Origin: Rheum nobile
Taxonomy: Eukaryota > Streptophyta > Magnoliopsida > Caryophyllales > Polygonaceae
NCBI GenBank assembly: GCA_027886185.1
Contig: WOAB01000211.1
Coordinates: forward strand, 2,952,001-3,016,000
Length of the DNA: 64,000 nt
Reading direction: 5' to 3'
Positions 12,047 through 23,556 of this stretch are shown here, piece after piece (the first letter of the stretch is position 1; every line of letters starts with the position of its first letter). A program made the translations under genes and the position numbers. The notes below the pieces were generated by a model. It had not been told where the DNA came from. It searched no databases and saw only the letters and a list, made by a program, of their open reading frames with translations.

Positions 12047-12068
12047 AATTGGCGCCGTTGCCGGGGAG
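12047..12068 (+). other. Primer-binding site of the Athila-like element
   Basis: TTGGCGCCGTTGCCGGGGA starts within three bases of the LTR end, a hallmark of Athila and related Tat-branch elements. Confidence 0.85.
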
Positions 12069-12156
12069 ACAAGATTTGATCTTTCTGTGTGTTTGTTTGT
12101 GTGCGTGTTACTTTGGTGTGGACCTATCTTACGGTCCACACCAGTGCTACTAATTT

Positions 12157-12273
12157 ATGTCTTCTTTTTTTGATTTTGATTCAGATACGGAATTCTGGGG
12201 AGAGCCATGCGAAAACCCCCCAATTCGAGTGCAGAAAGACCCAGTCAGACCCTGCAGAATCTGTCACGAAACG
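12157..12273 (+). pseudogene. Athila-like gag remnant, left of the solo LTR
   Basis: A short reading frame from 12157 ends in a cysteine pair (CRIC) at the insertion point. The His and last Cys of the CX2CX4HX4C knuckle lie across the insertion at 15034. The frame is open and without stops up to the duplication AAACG. No family capsid core is visible. Confidence 0.6.
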
Positions 12274-15028
12274 TGTAACACCCCTAATTTATACCGGAGA
12301 TATTACATGCTAGTGACCTCAGACTTTACCGTCCAAAGTCACCCCGGGCTTTTCCAGAACAATTAAGCTTAAATACATAACATAATTACATAATAATGAA
12401 AAGATTAAACAGCGGAAGACTTTAAATTACACAGCGAAAGACTTTAAAGAGCCAACTTATAACATGGCTAAATTATGAAGATACATTGAAGTAACGCTTT
12501 AACAATCTTAAAACACTTAACAGCTTAAAACACTGACTTTTAATTCTTCGTCTGCAAGCTTCTTATCCTTCAATAGGTTACTTAAACTCCGGGAATCAAC
12601 TCCTGATGTGCCGAATTGAACGGATGACACCAGCCCACATGCAGAGAACAAAGTTCGTGGGTTAGTCTACTGAATAGACTAGCAAGGGTACAAAGCAGAG
12701 TGGTTCGAGTGATCGTGACCGTTTATTATCATTGTCCCTTGAATAAAAACCGAAGGAACGATATATAACCCGACACTTTCACGGAATGATTTAACAATTA
12801 AGATATGCATTGAAGAGAAGACTCCAACTGAAATGAGCCTTATAGGAAATTATGACAACTGCTAGGGAACATTAAAGTTACACACACAAATGATTTAAAA
12901 GTTGACTGAGATGCTTCAGTTCACAACCAACCTCATCGCATACAACGAATCCAGATTGAAAAGAGAACGTACTATGATCAAAGTCGAGACGAGTTTTCCT
13001 AGCTGCACTATAACTTAGCTGTACTACTCGTCGAAGGTTTATTAATCATGTGCACTCGGGCACATATCTTATTTAATTACCAAACACACTTTACTGAAAC
13101 ACGTTAATGTTATTAAGAGCGGCACAAAGCTTAAATCTCAGGGTGACAATCATGTCGACCCAAATTAACACAACACACAAACACACACACGAGACTTAAC
13201 ATTATTCCGAGAACAACAGAGTTATTATTACACAGGGTGATCTTACGTTCACCCAGATTACACTGCCACAGTGCTTACACTTTAATTTACAGGATGACAG
13301 TTACGTCCACCCCAATTGCACTAGCTAAGTGCTTAATACACATGACTGCTATTAAGCTCATCCACTGGCGCTAGCAAGGCGCTTAAAACACTTCAGATCC
13401 TTAACGGTGGATAAGAAGCATAGGTCATGACCCTTAAATTATTATCCGGAAATTAACCCGAGGAGTATTACGATTTAAAGAAACGACAAATCCTTACTTG
13501 GATTAGCGTTCCTACGAACATTAAGTTATGAAGAAACGACTAATCCTTACTTGGATTAGCGTTCCTACGAACACTCGTGTTAACTAAACAGTCTAACACA
13601 ACAATTATTCACATTAAAGCCATCCAGGCAATCAACTTAAACATAGAGATAATAGAGACGGCTAATCCTTACTTGGATTAGTTTTCCTATTAACCCACAT
13701 GCTATCCTAGCATTAAGATTAAATTCACAACAATACCATCACGGTAATTATCACATATAATAGCGTTGTTCTAACAGATATACAACCTATCATACCATTA
13801 CTTTAATCATGTTTATTTATGAAATTAGTTCCCAAGCAAAACAATAGTTCACTCTAATTTAATTAACAATTAACTAATTGATAATTAATGAAACATGGAA
13901 TGATTAAGCAAGAGCGAACCGCCACTTGCCTTAATCCGCAGAGTTGGAACAAGCCTAACGACGACGGAATACCGGGCTCGACACGGGTATAGCTCCGACA
14001 GCACAACAACCTCCGAGTCGACCCACAAGAGAAACCCTAAGTTAGATCCAACATAAACACAATACGAATCTAAAAACGACGAAAGAAATCGAAAGAAACA
14101 CGCCTCGACGACGACCACCAAAGCCAAAAGCCAAAGAGGCATTCTGGCCTCTGGCGGCGGGCGCCGGGTTCATCACGACGGGCGCCGTGTTCATCATGGC
14201 GGTCGCCGCCATGAACACAGCGGGCGCCGTAAAGAGCCCAGAAACAGAACGGCGAGAAAGACTCACCAAATGGCACGCGACTTGGCCTCCTTTCGACTTG
14301 ATTTGGGTTCTAACCTTCAAAGGCTACCCAAAAGTTTCACAAGGGCCACTGGAACAACACCACACTACACCGACGATCACTCCAAAGAACTCCGACGAGG
14401 GCAAGCTTTTCCGGCGAGACTATTTTGAGGGATTGAAGCTTCTGATTTTAGCTCGAATCCGACCCCCAAGCCTCTCATTTTATAGCCACAAATCGAGGGA
14501 GCACAATGATGGCTAGGAGGGTGTCATGGCGGGGCTAAAACGGCGATTGTCAGACGACTCCAGCGACCACAGGGCTATGCCCCCACTAGGAAACGGCGGG
14601 CGCCGTAATTCCCTTGGTCGCCGCCTTGCAAATACCCTGTGACGGGCACTTACGGCGGGCGCCGCAAAAGCGCGGCGGGCGCCGTTTTCTGGTCGTCGCG
14701 CCCAACTAGAAGACGAGGCTACTATTTGCCTCGAGCCCTTAACGGCGGGCGCCGCCTTAACTACGGTGGTCGCCGCCACCGTGGCTTCACCCTCCTCAGC
14801 TTTTGGACGACGTCGTCTTAAACCGGGATAAAAATAATCGTACACGAACGAGTATTAAAATCCAAAGTACGTCGTCTGTATTTTATTTCACTGAGAAAAA
14901 TATTACAGATACAGAGCACATCACAGAATGCCTCCAACTCTCTGAATTAAATCTGACGTACTAAACGGGTGTTCGGGAAAATTCCAAAAATTCCCAAAAT
15001 AATCCTTACAGAATTACAGGGTATCACA
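12274..15028 (-). mobile_element. Solo Tekay-A LTR (copy 1)
   Basis: On the minus strand it runs from TGTGATACCCTG to GGGGTGTTACA. It has exact 5-bp duplications AAACG at 12269-12273 and 15029-15033. There is no internal region, so it arose by LTR-LTR recombination. It carries GGCGGGCGCCG words at 14147-14232 and 14595-14790, a TATA-like motif near 14480, and repeated CTAATCCTTACTTGGATTAG hairpins (13486-13690). Confidence 0.95.
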
Positions 15029-15033
15029 AAACG

Positions 15034-15588
15034 CTGCACACCACTAATGATTGTCCAAGACTTTCCGAATTCGCAATGGCAGTAAACTCGCAAAGACTGG
15101 GACATGAGCCATATCCGAACACCTACACCTCAGGGTGGAGGGAGCACCATAACCCAGGTCTGAATGGAAATCAACCAGAGTATGGGCAACCATTTGCACA
15201 TGGATTCCAAGGACAAAATGCAAGCTTGCCTGCACCCAATGCTGATGTACTCAACACTCTGATTCAAAGCATAGCAACCTTGGCCTAGAACGTGTCCTCT
15301 ATTCAAACAACCATAGCTCAGAGGGACCAACAGCAGCAAGAGGCGATTTTCAATCTCCAAAGCCAGTTTACCCAACTGAGTCAAAAGTTGATTGAGTCGA
15401 AATCCGGACAACTACCAATTCCTATGGTAGAAAACCCACGAGAGACTGTCTATGCTATGACGCTGAGGTGCGGGGCTGAGATTGAGGCTGAAAGAGTCAA
15501 GGAGAAGGAGGTCCAGGAGACCAAGGGAGAGCACCACAAAGAAAAGGTGGTCGAGAGTGAGAATGGCAAGGGCGAATAGGAACCGCGA
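15034..15588 (+). pseudogene. Athila-like gag remnant, right of the solo LTR
   Basis: The frame resumes just after the duplication, completes the zinc knuckle and continues into a segment with YPNTYTSGWREHHNPG, similar to the post-capsid region of Athila gag. It has a TAG at 15286-15288, then a Gln-rich and charged stretch ending at 15579. It overlaps no other gene. Function is lost or supplied in trans. Confidence 0.7.
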
Positions 15589-16293
15589 CCGTGACCCGAA
15601 GGCCGCAACCGCGGCTTAATCGCGGAATTAAATCTCCCAGAAGTCGAGAGCAAACCGCGGCCGCGGCCTGAAAACCGCGACCGTGGCCCAGCAGCGGGGG
15701 AAATCTTCAAAGATTTGACGTTGCCGCGACCGCGGCCTTCCAACCGCGATCGCGGTTCTTCCCCAAAAGCGGTTGTTCCTCCCGAAAATGCCCCCGACCC
15801 TCTCGAGGACGCCTATGGTGAGTATGTGCATCTAAACTCCTTCCTACTTGTCTCTCTGCACCCCGTTACGCCCTTCCCTGAGGCTCTGAAGGACACCCAA
15901 AAGGTGGAGAACGACAAAGGCTTATTTGACACCTTCAGTAGTTGCAAGGCAACCATCCCTTTGGTCCAATTAGCAAACAGCGCCCCGTGCTACATAGAAT
16001 TTTTAAGGGTGCTGGGCAACATAAAAAAGAAACCAAAGGGGAAGCACAAGAAGGAGGCCTTGATTCAGGTGGCAAATTCTTACATGCTGGATACGGGGCA
16101 TGATATACATGCAACCCTTGAGATGCTGGGTAGGCCATTTCTGAAGATGGCAAGTGCGTTCATGGATATGCATAACGGTCCACCCACTATGAAGTATAAG
16201 AGACTGGGGGCAATGCTCAACATGGAGCACACAAAGAGGCATCCTCCTGATATAGATCTCAGGAGTTCAAGTGCTAGGACCAACCCGAGTTGA
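15589..16293 (+). pseudogene. Athila-like gag-pro remnant with Arg/Pro word repeats
   Basis: It is in the same frame as the preceding segment. The first 180 bp are CCGCGACCGCGG-type words, which translate as repeated PRPRP and NRDRG. Then follow a PFPEALKDTQK stretch and a segment with NSAPCYIEFLRVLGNIKKK, like the linker before protease in Athila. The end near 16293 reads ML-GRPFL, resembling a protease C-terminus. No RT follows. Confidence 0.7.
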
Positions 16294-17691
16294 GGAGTTT
16301 TGAGTAGTATGTCATGCCATGACAATAACTAAGGCGCTGTCCGGGAGGCAACCCGAGGTATGGAATTATTTTCATACTTTTCTTTTCTTTGTTTTTGCAT
16401 TTGTTTTGGTGTGTTTTGTTTTTGCTTTGTTTTTGTTTTTGTTTTCGACTAACCTACAGGGAAGAGACCTATGCCTATTGAAGAAGGTGTTTCCACACCA
16501 ATGTAAGTCTTCTTTCCCTGCACTAAGTCACTCCCCGAAAAAACCTTAAACAGGGAGCGAAAAAAAAAATCCGAAAAAATATAAAAAATAAAAATAATAA
16601 TTTTTACCGAAGGCCAGCTGTCCAGAGTTTCTCATGGAGATGGTGCGCATCATGTTACCAAGGAGGATACATTGCCCTACACTTGATTTGACAACGATGA
16701 TGGCCCTACAATTGGCAGCTGAGGAGGACCACCACTAGAGGCCCACACCACGATCATATCTGGGCCTATTTTTGTGGTCTTTGAAGGCCGTGCAACCCCG
16801 CCATACATGCTATACCACTACTCACCAAGTGGTTCCCTATTGGTTGCACGGTAATGAAGACGCTGGAATTGATGAAGACACCCGCCCAACACTGGAGACC
16901 TGGGCATATATGGAGTACACCACCAGCGACAACGGAAGTGTCCAAGCCAACTCGACGACATTTGTGAGCTTATTTCCTCTCTTCCCTGTGCTTTATTCTT
17001 TTGTCTTTCATTACATTGAGGACAATGAAATGTTTAAGCATGGGGGAGAGTTTTATACTTTATGTCGCTGAGGAGAAAAAGAAAAAGAAAAGAGCCAAAA
17101 ATTTGAAAAAAGGCTAAAATAGAAATCCTGGGATAGGTCGAAAACCCGAGAGGGCGGCCTAAGTAATAAGCAGGTGGCTTGGACCAACATTAGGCTGGGG
17201 TAATAAGAGGTCAAGAGTGATGTGAGCATACTGTGAGCCCATCTATGAAAAATAAAATGAGTGGCTTGGTGAAAACCTGAAAGGGCGCCTTGGCAAAATG
17301 AGCGAAAAGAAGAAGAGTGATTTCTAGGAATCCCTATTTTACTTGGCGGGGCGTCATAAGAAGAGGAGTCATAAGGAGGTTTCGGGTATGTCACTCTGGA
17401 GGAATAAGAAGATAGATGGGAGATAGGATTAGAATTTTTTCCACTCTATGGTGTTTGGGACAAGCTTGGGGGAAGTACTATGCTTTCCTTTTAGCTTGAC
17501 TGTGTGGGGTGTTGATTTGATGTTGTAGTTATTGTGCTGAGCTTATTTTGTATGGTTGCCTGGAGTTTATTGTTTGGTGTAATTCTTGGAGGTTGAGTTT
17601 TCTATGCTTCCTGAAGCCTTGGGGATTTGATTGGAGGAGTAGGTTTACTTTAGCTTACTCGAGGACGAGCAAGGTTTAAGCATGTGGGATT
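16294..17691 (+). other. 3' untranslated part of the Athila-like element
   Basis: It contains poly-T and poly-A tracts and short purine runs with no credible ORF. It ends with the polypurine-like GCATGTGGGATT directly before the 3' LTR. Confidence 0.75.
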
Positions 17692-19189
17692 TGATCAGTG
17701 CTATTTTGTAGCACATTTCTAGGGATTATTACCAGGTTTGAGGCGCCATTTGGTGGGATTTTATGCACAATTGGAGATTATGGAGTTGGAGCAGAGAAGT
17801 GTGGTTTTGGTGGTCTAGAGGAGCTTATTGGAGACATCCAGAAGAAGAGAAATTGACCACCTGAGGAGACAAGCAAGATCCATGAAGAAACCACGTGAGA
17901 AGGCGGTGAAGTGAGAAACCGCGACCAAGCCGCGGGGAGCAGAAGGCCGCGGCAAGATTTCCAAAGGAGATGGGCGATAGCAAAGAGGCCGCGACTGCGG
18001 CCCGAAGGCCGCGCCCGCGGCCGAATTATCGAAAATTAATTATAGCCAGTTCGAGAGCAAACCGCGGGCGCAGCCAAAAGGCCGCGACCGCGGCCATCAG
18101 TGGGAGTCAGCCCGACGCGCTCCGAACTTCTGTTTTCTTTTTCTGTTTTTCCTTTTTCGTTGTTTTATTTAATTCCGAATATTAGTATTTTTCCTTTTTA
18201 GGGAAGAGGTTTGTGATCTTGGGCTTTAGGTTAACTTATTTAACCTAACTCTCACAGCCTCCATTGAATATCATAGATGAACCATCGAGAGATCATCGTT
18301 TTTCCATTTAGTATTGTTTTTCCTTTGAAGATTATGAAGAGCTAAGCACCCTTTGCTTAGCCCGGCAATTGAAGCTTTTTCTATGGTTTGATTGTGAGGT
18401 TAATTCCCTATTCCTATTTTCTTTGGATTTATATCTTTCTTCTTGAGCTTCATTCCATTGAGTTATATTGATTTCTCTAGATTAGCTACATAGTGTTATT
18501 GATATTATTCATACTGCAGGATTAGGTTCTTGAATAGTATTGGTTGGATCTAACTCATCAGTTGTGGTAATTATCATTATTAATATTAGTTTTCCTAGCC
18601 TGACAACCTAGTTGAGATTAATATTATCTATAGTGTTAATTATTACTTTCTGGTCAACTTGTTGAGATCAATATTATTCATCCCTAATTCAGAAGTAGCA
18701 TCCATGATTATCTAGGACTAGTAGGACTAGATTGTTATGAAAGAAGAATTGATTGCATGTTAATTATTACGGGTTGTGATTATTGACATGTATCCTGGTT
18801 GATCCTATGCTCTATGCTGTTATTGTTCGGTTGTTCAATAGCAAGTGTTGCTAGAACTGGTAGGGCTAGTAACTATATAAGATTAGGGACAAGAATAACT
18901 AAAGGAAAGGAATAGAGATGACCTAGGACCAATTTATCATAGAAAAAGTGGATCTTGCTTGGCTAGGTGTTTTCCCCATATTTGATTACATCCTTTGATT
19001 TGTTTATTTGCCTTGATTTCTTGTTACGAAACCAATCCAAAACCCCCCTTTGTTACTTGTATGCTAAGAAACACATAGATTGATTACTTCCTCCATGTGG
19101 GATTCGACCCTTGCTTGCCTCTACTACTTGTTTAGGTTTGTTAGGTTTTATTTTGACCGGGTTAAGGACGACTGAAAACCCGTCTGTCA
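17692..19189 (+). repeat. Athila-like 3' LTR
   Basis: 1,498 bp. It differs from the 5' LTR by scattered substitutions and a longer GC-word block (17915-18105). Confidence 0.93.
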
Positions 19190-19194
19190 GGAGG

Positions 19195-20357
19195 TATACA
19201 TGAAGCTTCCGCCGGGTTTCCCTTCCTCCGGTTCGGGTTAGGTATGCAAATTGCAGAAATCTCTTTATGGCTTGCGTCAGGCACCGCGTAACTAGTTCGC
19301 CAAGCTATAACATTCTCTTCGGGTTTTCGGCTTTCAGTAGAGCAAAGCTTATTATTCGTTATTTTCCTTGACCCGGTCCAACTCCACTCTGCATGTGTTG
19401 GTCTATGTTGATGACCTTATTGTTGTTGGAGATGATCTGTCAGCGCTCGAGCAGTTCAAGCAGTATCTCGGGTCATGTTTTCATATGAAGGATTTGGGCG
19501 CTCTTAAATACTTTCTTGGTATTGAGATTGCTCGCAACCCCTCCGGCATCTTTCTTTCTCGGCGCAAGTACACACTCGATATACTTACAGAGACCGGCCT
19601 ACTTGGGGCCAAGCCTTGTGACTTTCCTATGGAGTTGCATCATGATCTGGCTCGTTCCGATTCACCTCCGTTCGATGATCCGAAGAGGTACCGTCGTCTT
19701 ATTGGGCGTCTCATCTATCTCACCATCACTCGCCCTGAGCTTAGCTATTTTGTGCATACTCTTGCGCAATTTATGCAGTCTCTTCATCAGGCTCATTGGG
19801 ACGCGTCTGTTCGGATCTTACGTTACTTGAAGGCCCATCCTGGCCAGGGTCTTCTTCTTTCTGCGTCGAGCTCCCTACAGCTTACTGCTTATTGTGATTC
19901 TGACTGGGCAGCTTGTCCTCTCACTCAGCGATCTGTCACAGGTTACTTCATTCAGCTTGGAGAGTCTCCCATCTCTTGGAAGACGAAGAAGCAGCCTACG
20001 GTCTTTCGCTCTTCCGTTGAAGTTGAATACCGCGCTATGGTTGTTGCTTGTTGTGAGCTTATCTAGCTCAAGTCTTTGCTCTTATCTATCGGTGTCAGTC
20101 ATTCGGCACCCGCACGCCTCTTCTGTGACATCCATGCGGCAATTCATATTGCCACCAATCCCATCTTCCATGAGCGCACCAAGCATATTGCCATCGACTG
20201 TCACTTTGTTCGTGATCTTATTCAGGATCACGCGGTGTCTTTGTCTCATATTCTCACTTTTGTGCAGCCAGCCGACATCTTTACGAAGGCCTTAGGGAGA
20301 CAACAGTTTCATCTTCTTCTTCCCAAGTTGGCCATTGTGGATCCACATGCTCCAACT
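19195..20357 (+). pseudogene. Copia-1 RT C-terminus and RNase H (3' part)
   Basis: It continues the split RT: LQKSLYGLRQAP, the catalytic LVYVDDLIVVGDD (near 19395), FLGIEIARNPSG, then RNase H with YCDSDWA and the C-terminal HERTKHIAIDCHFVRD. Stops at 19239, 19293, 19308, 19338 and 20064 fall where copia proteins have Gln or Trp. The final tract leads into the polypurine site at 20360. Confidence 0.92.
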
Positions 20358-20367
20358 TGAAGGGGAG

Positions 20368-20504
20368 TATTACAGATATATTGTCTTCCATATTTATTTT
20401 ATCTTACTTGTGGACCAAGGCCTAATTCATGTATATTTACCCTAATGATTCTAATGAGAAGTCAGAAAACATCTTTCCACAAAATTATCTCTCCAATCTT
20501 TTCA
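20368..20504 (+). repeat. Copia-1 3' LTR
   Basis: 137-bp partner of 7088-7224, followed by the duplication AAAGT. Confidence 0.93.
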
Positions 20505-20509
20505 AAAGT

Positions 20510-20872
20510 CTTCCTATCTTTGCTAGATAGTAAGCATATTCGAGACTCCCGTATAGATTTCTAGCTCCCTCTCTTTCCTTAGAAACACTAAGGACTTGTT
20601 TGGTATCATAATAAGAATCGGATTAGAATGAGAACTGGGTTTGATATGAAAAATATGATTGAATGGTTTAAAGACTTTGTATTTGGCATAATTTGGGAGA
20701 GATAAAAGGAAGAATAAAATTAGGTTCGAACAATACCTTTAAATTATATGTGGATATGAGATTGATGTGGTCTTGTGGGTAAGCATCAAAAGTGACTGGT
20801 TAGGATTGAGTAATGTTAAATAGACATGTTATAAAGTATGATTTAGGTTGTAAGAGAAAAGTTGGTTTGTAG
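20510..20872 (+). other. Right remnant of CHX intron 1
   Basis: AT-rich intron DNA with no ORF. It ends in a T-rich stretch and the acceptor GGTTTGTAG at 20872. Confidence 0.8.
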
Positions 20873-21250
20873 GGAGGCGTGTTATTAGGGCCGTCGGCGT
20901 TTGGGAGGAACGAGATGTACATGAGGACGATGCTCCCGGCGTGGAGCATGCCGTTGCTGGAGTCGGTGGCGAGCATAGGGCTTCTCTTCTTCCTCTTCTT
21001 GGTGGGGCTGGAGCTCGACCTCCACTCCACCCGCCGCAGCGGCTTCCATGCTCTGTTCATCGCCCTCGCAGGCATCTCCCTCCCCTTTCTCTGTGGCTCC
21101 GCCGTCGCCGTTGTCCTCCGCAACACCGTCCACGGTGCCGACAAGGTTGGCTACGGCCAGTTCCTCCTATTTATGGGAGTTGCCCTCTCCATCACCGCCT
21201 TCCCCGTTCTCGCCCGTATTCTTCCCGAGCTTAAACTGCTTACCACGAGA
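20873..21250 (+). CDS. CHX coding block 2 (transport-domain N-terminal helices)
   Basis: It begins GGVLLGPSAFGRN after the acceptor, in phase with block 1. It has SVASIGLLFFLFLVGLELD, the AGISLPF helix, and GYGQFLLFMGVALSITAFPV up to ELKLLTTR. These are Na_H_Exchanger-domain helices. GC content is much higher than in the flanks. Homology stops sharply after LLTTR, where CHX proteins continue with (V/I)G...AAA-NDVAAW. There is no GT donor there, so this is a rearrangement break. Confidence 0.92.
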
Positions 21251-22085
21251 TACCTATTACTTTTATTTCATGTTTATATATAATAATATCCACAATCAAC
21301 GTTATTTAGTTGTACAACATTAAACAACAAAACCATCTATATTTGATTAATCCAACCAAAAAAACAATTTTTGAGTGAGCTCAAACCCATAAATAACTTT
21401 TAATCTCCACTTAATTAAAAACATCACCATTATTCCGCTCAAAAAAATTCATCACCATTATCTAAGTATCGAAATTAGCCCTAATTTATTTGATAATTTT
21501 AATCTCCAATCAAACCTCAAATCCAAAATCCTAGTCCCATCTCCCTGTTACAAATCTCACATTAAATTGCTACTCTTCAGTAGTCGTGATTATTCTCACC
21601 ATGTAATTACGCTTAGATAAAAATGCCCTTTCCTTGTTTTTTTTTTTTTTTTGAATTTTAGGTAAATTTGGATAAATGAGAAAACAAGTAACAAAGTCAT
21701 ACAGAGAAAAGGGGGGGGGGGGGGGGGGGACAAACAAAGAGAACTAAAATAAGGGAGAGCAAAAGAGAAAACAAAAGTGGCAAAAGGGACAAAAAGACAC
21801 GAAACAGGATCAATCCCATATCAGTACAACGTTATCTGTCTCCTTGGGTGGAAGCTGCGGCGGTGATTCCTCTCTCTAATATGGTTGATGATCCTGCGTG
21901 TACAAGTGTTGACGTTTGGGTTCAAATTTTTGAATATGGCTTCATTTCCTGTCATCCAGATGAAGTATATGAATGTAGTGAACATGCCCTTTCCTTGTTA
22001 TTCTCACCGTGTAATTTTTTTTTTTTGATAACAGGAAACCCACCACTTACGGGTTGATAAATCCCGGACTCGTGAACTAGAGAGA
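21251..22085. other. Unrelated DNA replacing the CHX mid-transport segment
   Basis: It holds AT-rich sequence, a T15-type tract, a G19 run (21711-21729) and a segment around 22010-22080 (poly-T, GATAACAGGAAACCC, GGGTTGATAAATCCCGGAC) that looks like a dispersed retroposed fragment. About 170 CHX codons are absent. No CHX-like translation was found in any frame. Confidence 0.7.
21711..21729 (+). repeat. G19 homopolymer
   Basis: Nineteen consecutive G, preceded by GAGAAAA and followed by ACAAAC. It could form a quadruplex, or be a length-uncertain sequencing or assembly site. Confidence 0.9.
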
Positions 22086-22343
22086 GACGATTCGGTGTTG
22101 CTTCTGCCGCTCTATTTTGCGTCCAGCGGGCTGAAGACCAACGTCGCCACCATCAACGGGGTGGAGACGTGGGGGCTGCTGGTGCTGGTCATTACCACGG
22201 CCACCGCCGGGAAGATCCTGGGGACATTTGCGGTGGCGCTGACCTGTAGGATCCCGGCCAGGGAGTCGCTCACACTGGGAGTCTTGATGAACACCAAGGG
22301 CCTGGTGGAGCTCATTGTCCTCAATATCGGCAGGGAGAAAAAG
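22086..22343 (+). CDS. CHX coding block 3 (late transport helices)
   Basis: From about LLLPLYFASSGLKTNV through WGLLVLVITTATAGKILGT to LMNTKGLVELIVLNIGREKK, all strongly CHX. The upstream limit is vague, because the residues before LLLPLYF are diverged. It ends AAG|GTCTTT in phase 0, and VLNDE resumes at 35155. This matches the intron site known in many CHX genes. Confidence 0.9.
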
Positions 22344-22669
22344 GTCTTTTCAGCTAGCTTTCCTTTTTAATTTATTGAAAAATATATTGATCTTTTTTTC
22401 TATAACTTTTTCATATTATATTTCAAAGATTAATATTTTTCATTAGAATGTGCATATATAACAAAATACATACAATATATAATTTTATCTACTTTAGAAT
22501 ATATAATTTTATCTACTTTAGAATATATGGCAGGACCCACCTCATTCCACAAACTTGGTAAACACCGCACACCACTTAGCCATGAATCGTCAGTGTGGCC
22601 AATGATGTGAATCTGTAAACTTTGTGGAATTTGCTAAAGTGTTTTTTCTGTATCTCGTGAAAAATTTAT

Positions 22670-23556
22670 GGTAAATTCCGAGTGATAGTCACTAGATATT
22701 ACTAGATATTGTAAATTTCGCGTGGTGTCCAAATTTTTAAAAAAATTTACGTGATAACTATGATGTTTTATCAATTTTGCCTAATATCCTCAATCATTAT
22801 AAATTAAAAAATCATTATAAGTTATCTATATATAAAATATAATTTAATAAAATCATAATACTTTTGACGCATTGAAAAAAACACTTCATCTTTATTTTTT
22901 TATAAGACCACCAAATTTTATATTTTTTTGCAAGGAAATATTAAAAAGCTACTCTTATTTACATATTCTTTATTACACCATAAGTTTTTTATTTTTAAAG
23001 AATTAATATAATTTATTTATTTGTATAAAATTTAAAAATACATATCTTTTTCAATAATACATTTTTTCAACAATCAAAAGTACATGGTATTTTGATTTTA
23101 TTTATTTTTTCGAAAAATATTTGAAATTTGGGATTTTTGTAAAAGTTACTCGATAACGTTTTATGGGAGAATAAAAAAATCATAAAAGTGTTTTTTTAAT
23201 AAAAAATTGTTTAAAAAATAAATAATGTTGGGTGATTTTTTAAATAATAATAATTATGATGTCATAAAATGTATAAATAAGAGAAGATTTCTTAAATTTA
23301 CCTCAAAAAATTATAATTTTTTTTTGGTTTTATAAAAGATAAAATTTGGTGTTTGCTTAAATTACACAAGGATATGATGTTTTTATTAAATTAAGTTTAA
23401 AATATGGGTAATTTGTAATAATTTTTTTGTTTTTTATAATGTTTGAGGGCACCAAGCGGAATCTGTGAAATCTCAAGGCTACCAAGCGAACTTTTTAAAA
23501 ACTTTGGATATCACGCGAAATTCGCAATACCTCGTGGCTACCATGCAGAATTTCCC
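22670..23556. mobile_element. Foldback (MULE-like) element with long inverted ends
   Basis: Ends GGTAAATTCCGAGTGATAGT and, on the other strand, GGGAAATTCTGCATGGTAGC are inverted, and the similarity extends inward through AATTTCGCGTG. The flanks are AAAATTTAT (22661-22669) and AAAATTTAA (23557-23565), a 9-bp duplication with one mismatch. No coding capacity. Confidence 0.7.

Larger units (their letters stand above)
10569..19189 (+). mobile_element. Athila-like non-autonomous LTR element nested in copia-1
   Basis: LTRs at 10569-12046 and 17692-19189 begin TGATCAGTGC and end CCCGTCTGTCA. The 5-bp duplication GGAGG (10564-10568 and 19190-19194) splits the copia RT codons. The primer site TTGGCGCCGTTGCCGGGGA follows the 5' LTR, as in Athila elements. 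The internal region has only a gag/protease-like remnant (knuckle, coiled Gln-rich stretch and a PFPEALK segment); RT, RNase H and integrase are absent. The 3' untranslated stretch with AAGCTTGGGGGAAGT is also Athila-like. Removing it restores the copia frame relation exactly (8,626 bp including one duplication). Confidence 0.93.
7088..20504 (+). mobile_element. Copia-1: Ty1/copia retrotransposon in CHX intron 1
   Basis: It is bounded by 137-bp LTRs (7088-7224 and 20368-20504) and by the 5-bp duplication AAAGT (7083-7087 and 20505-20509). The primer site TGGTATCGGAGC follows the 5' LTR, and the polypurine tract GAAGGGGAGTA precedes the 3' LTR. I count six differences between the LTRs. The gag-pol is in the family order gag, protease, integrase, RT, RNase H, but is full of stops. 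It is split at 10568 by the Athila-like element. It inserted in the same orientation as the gene. Confidence 0.95.
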
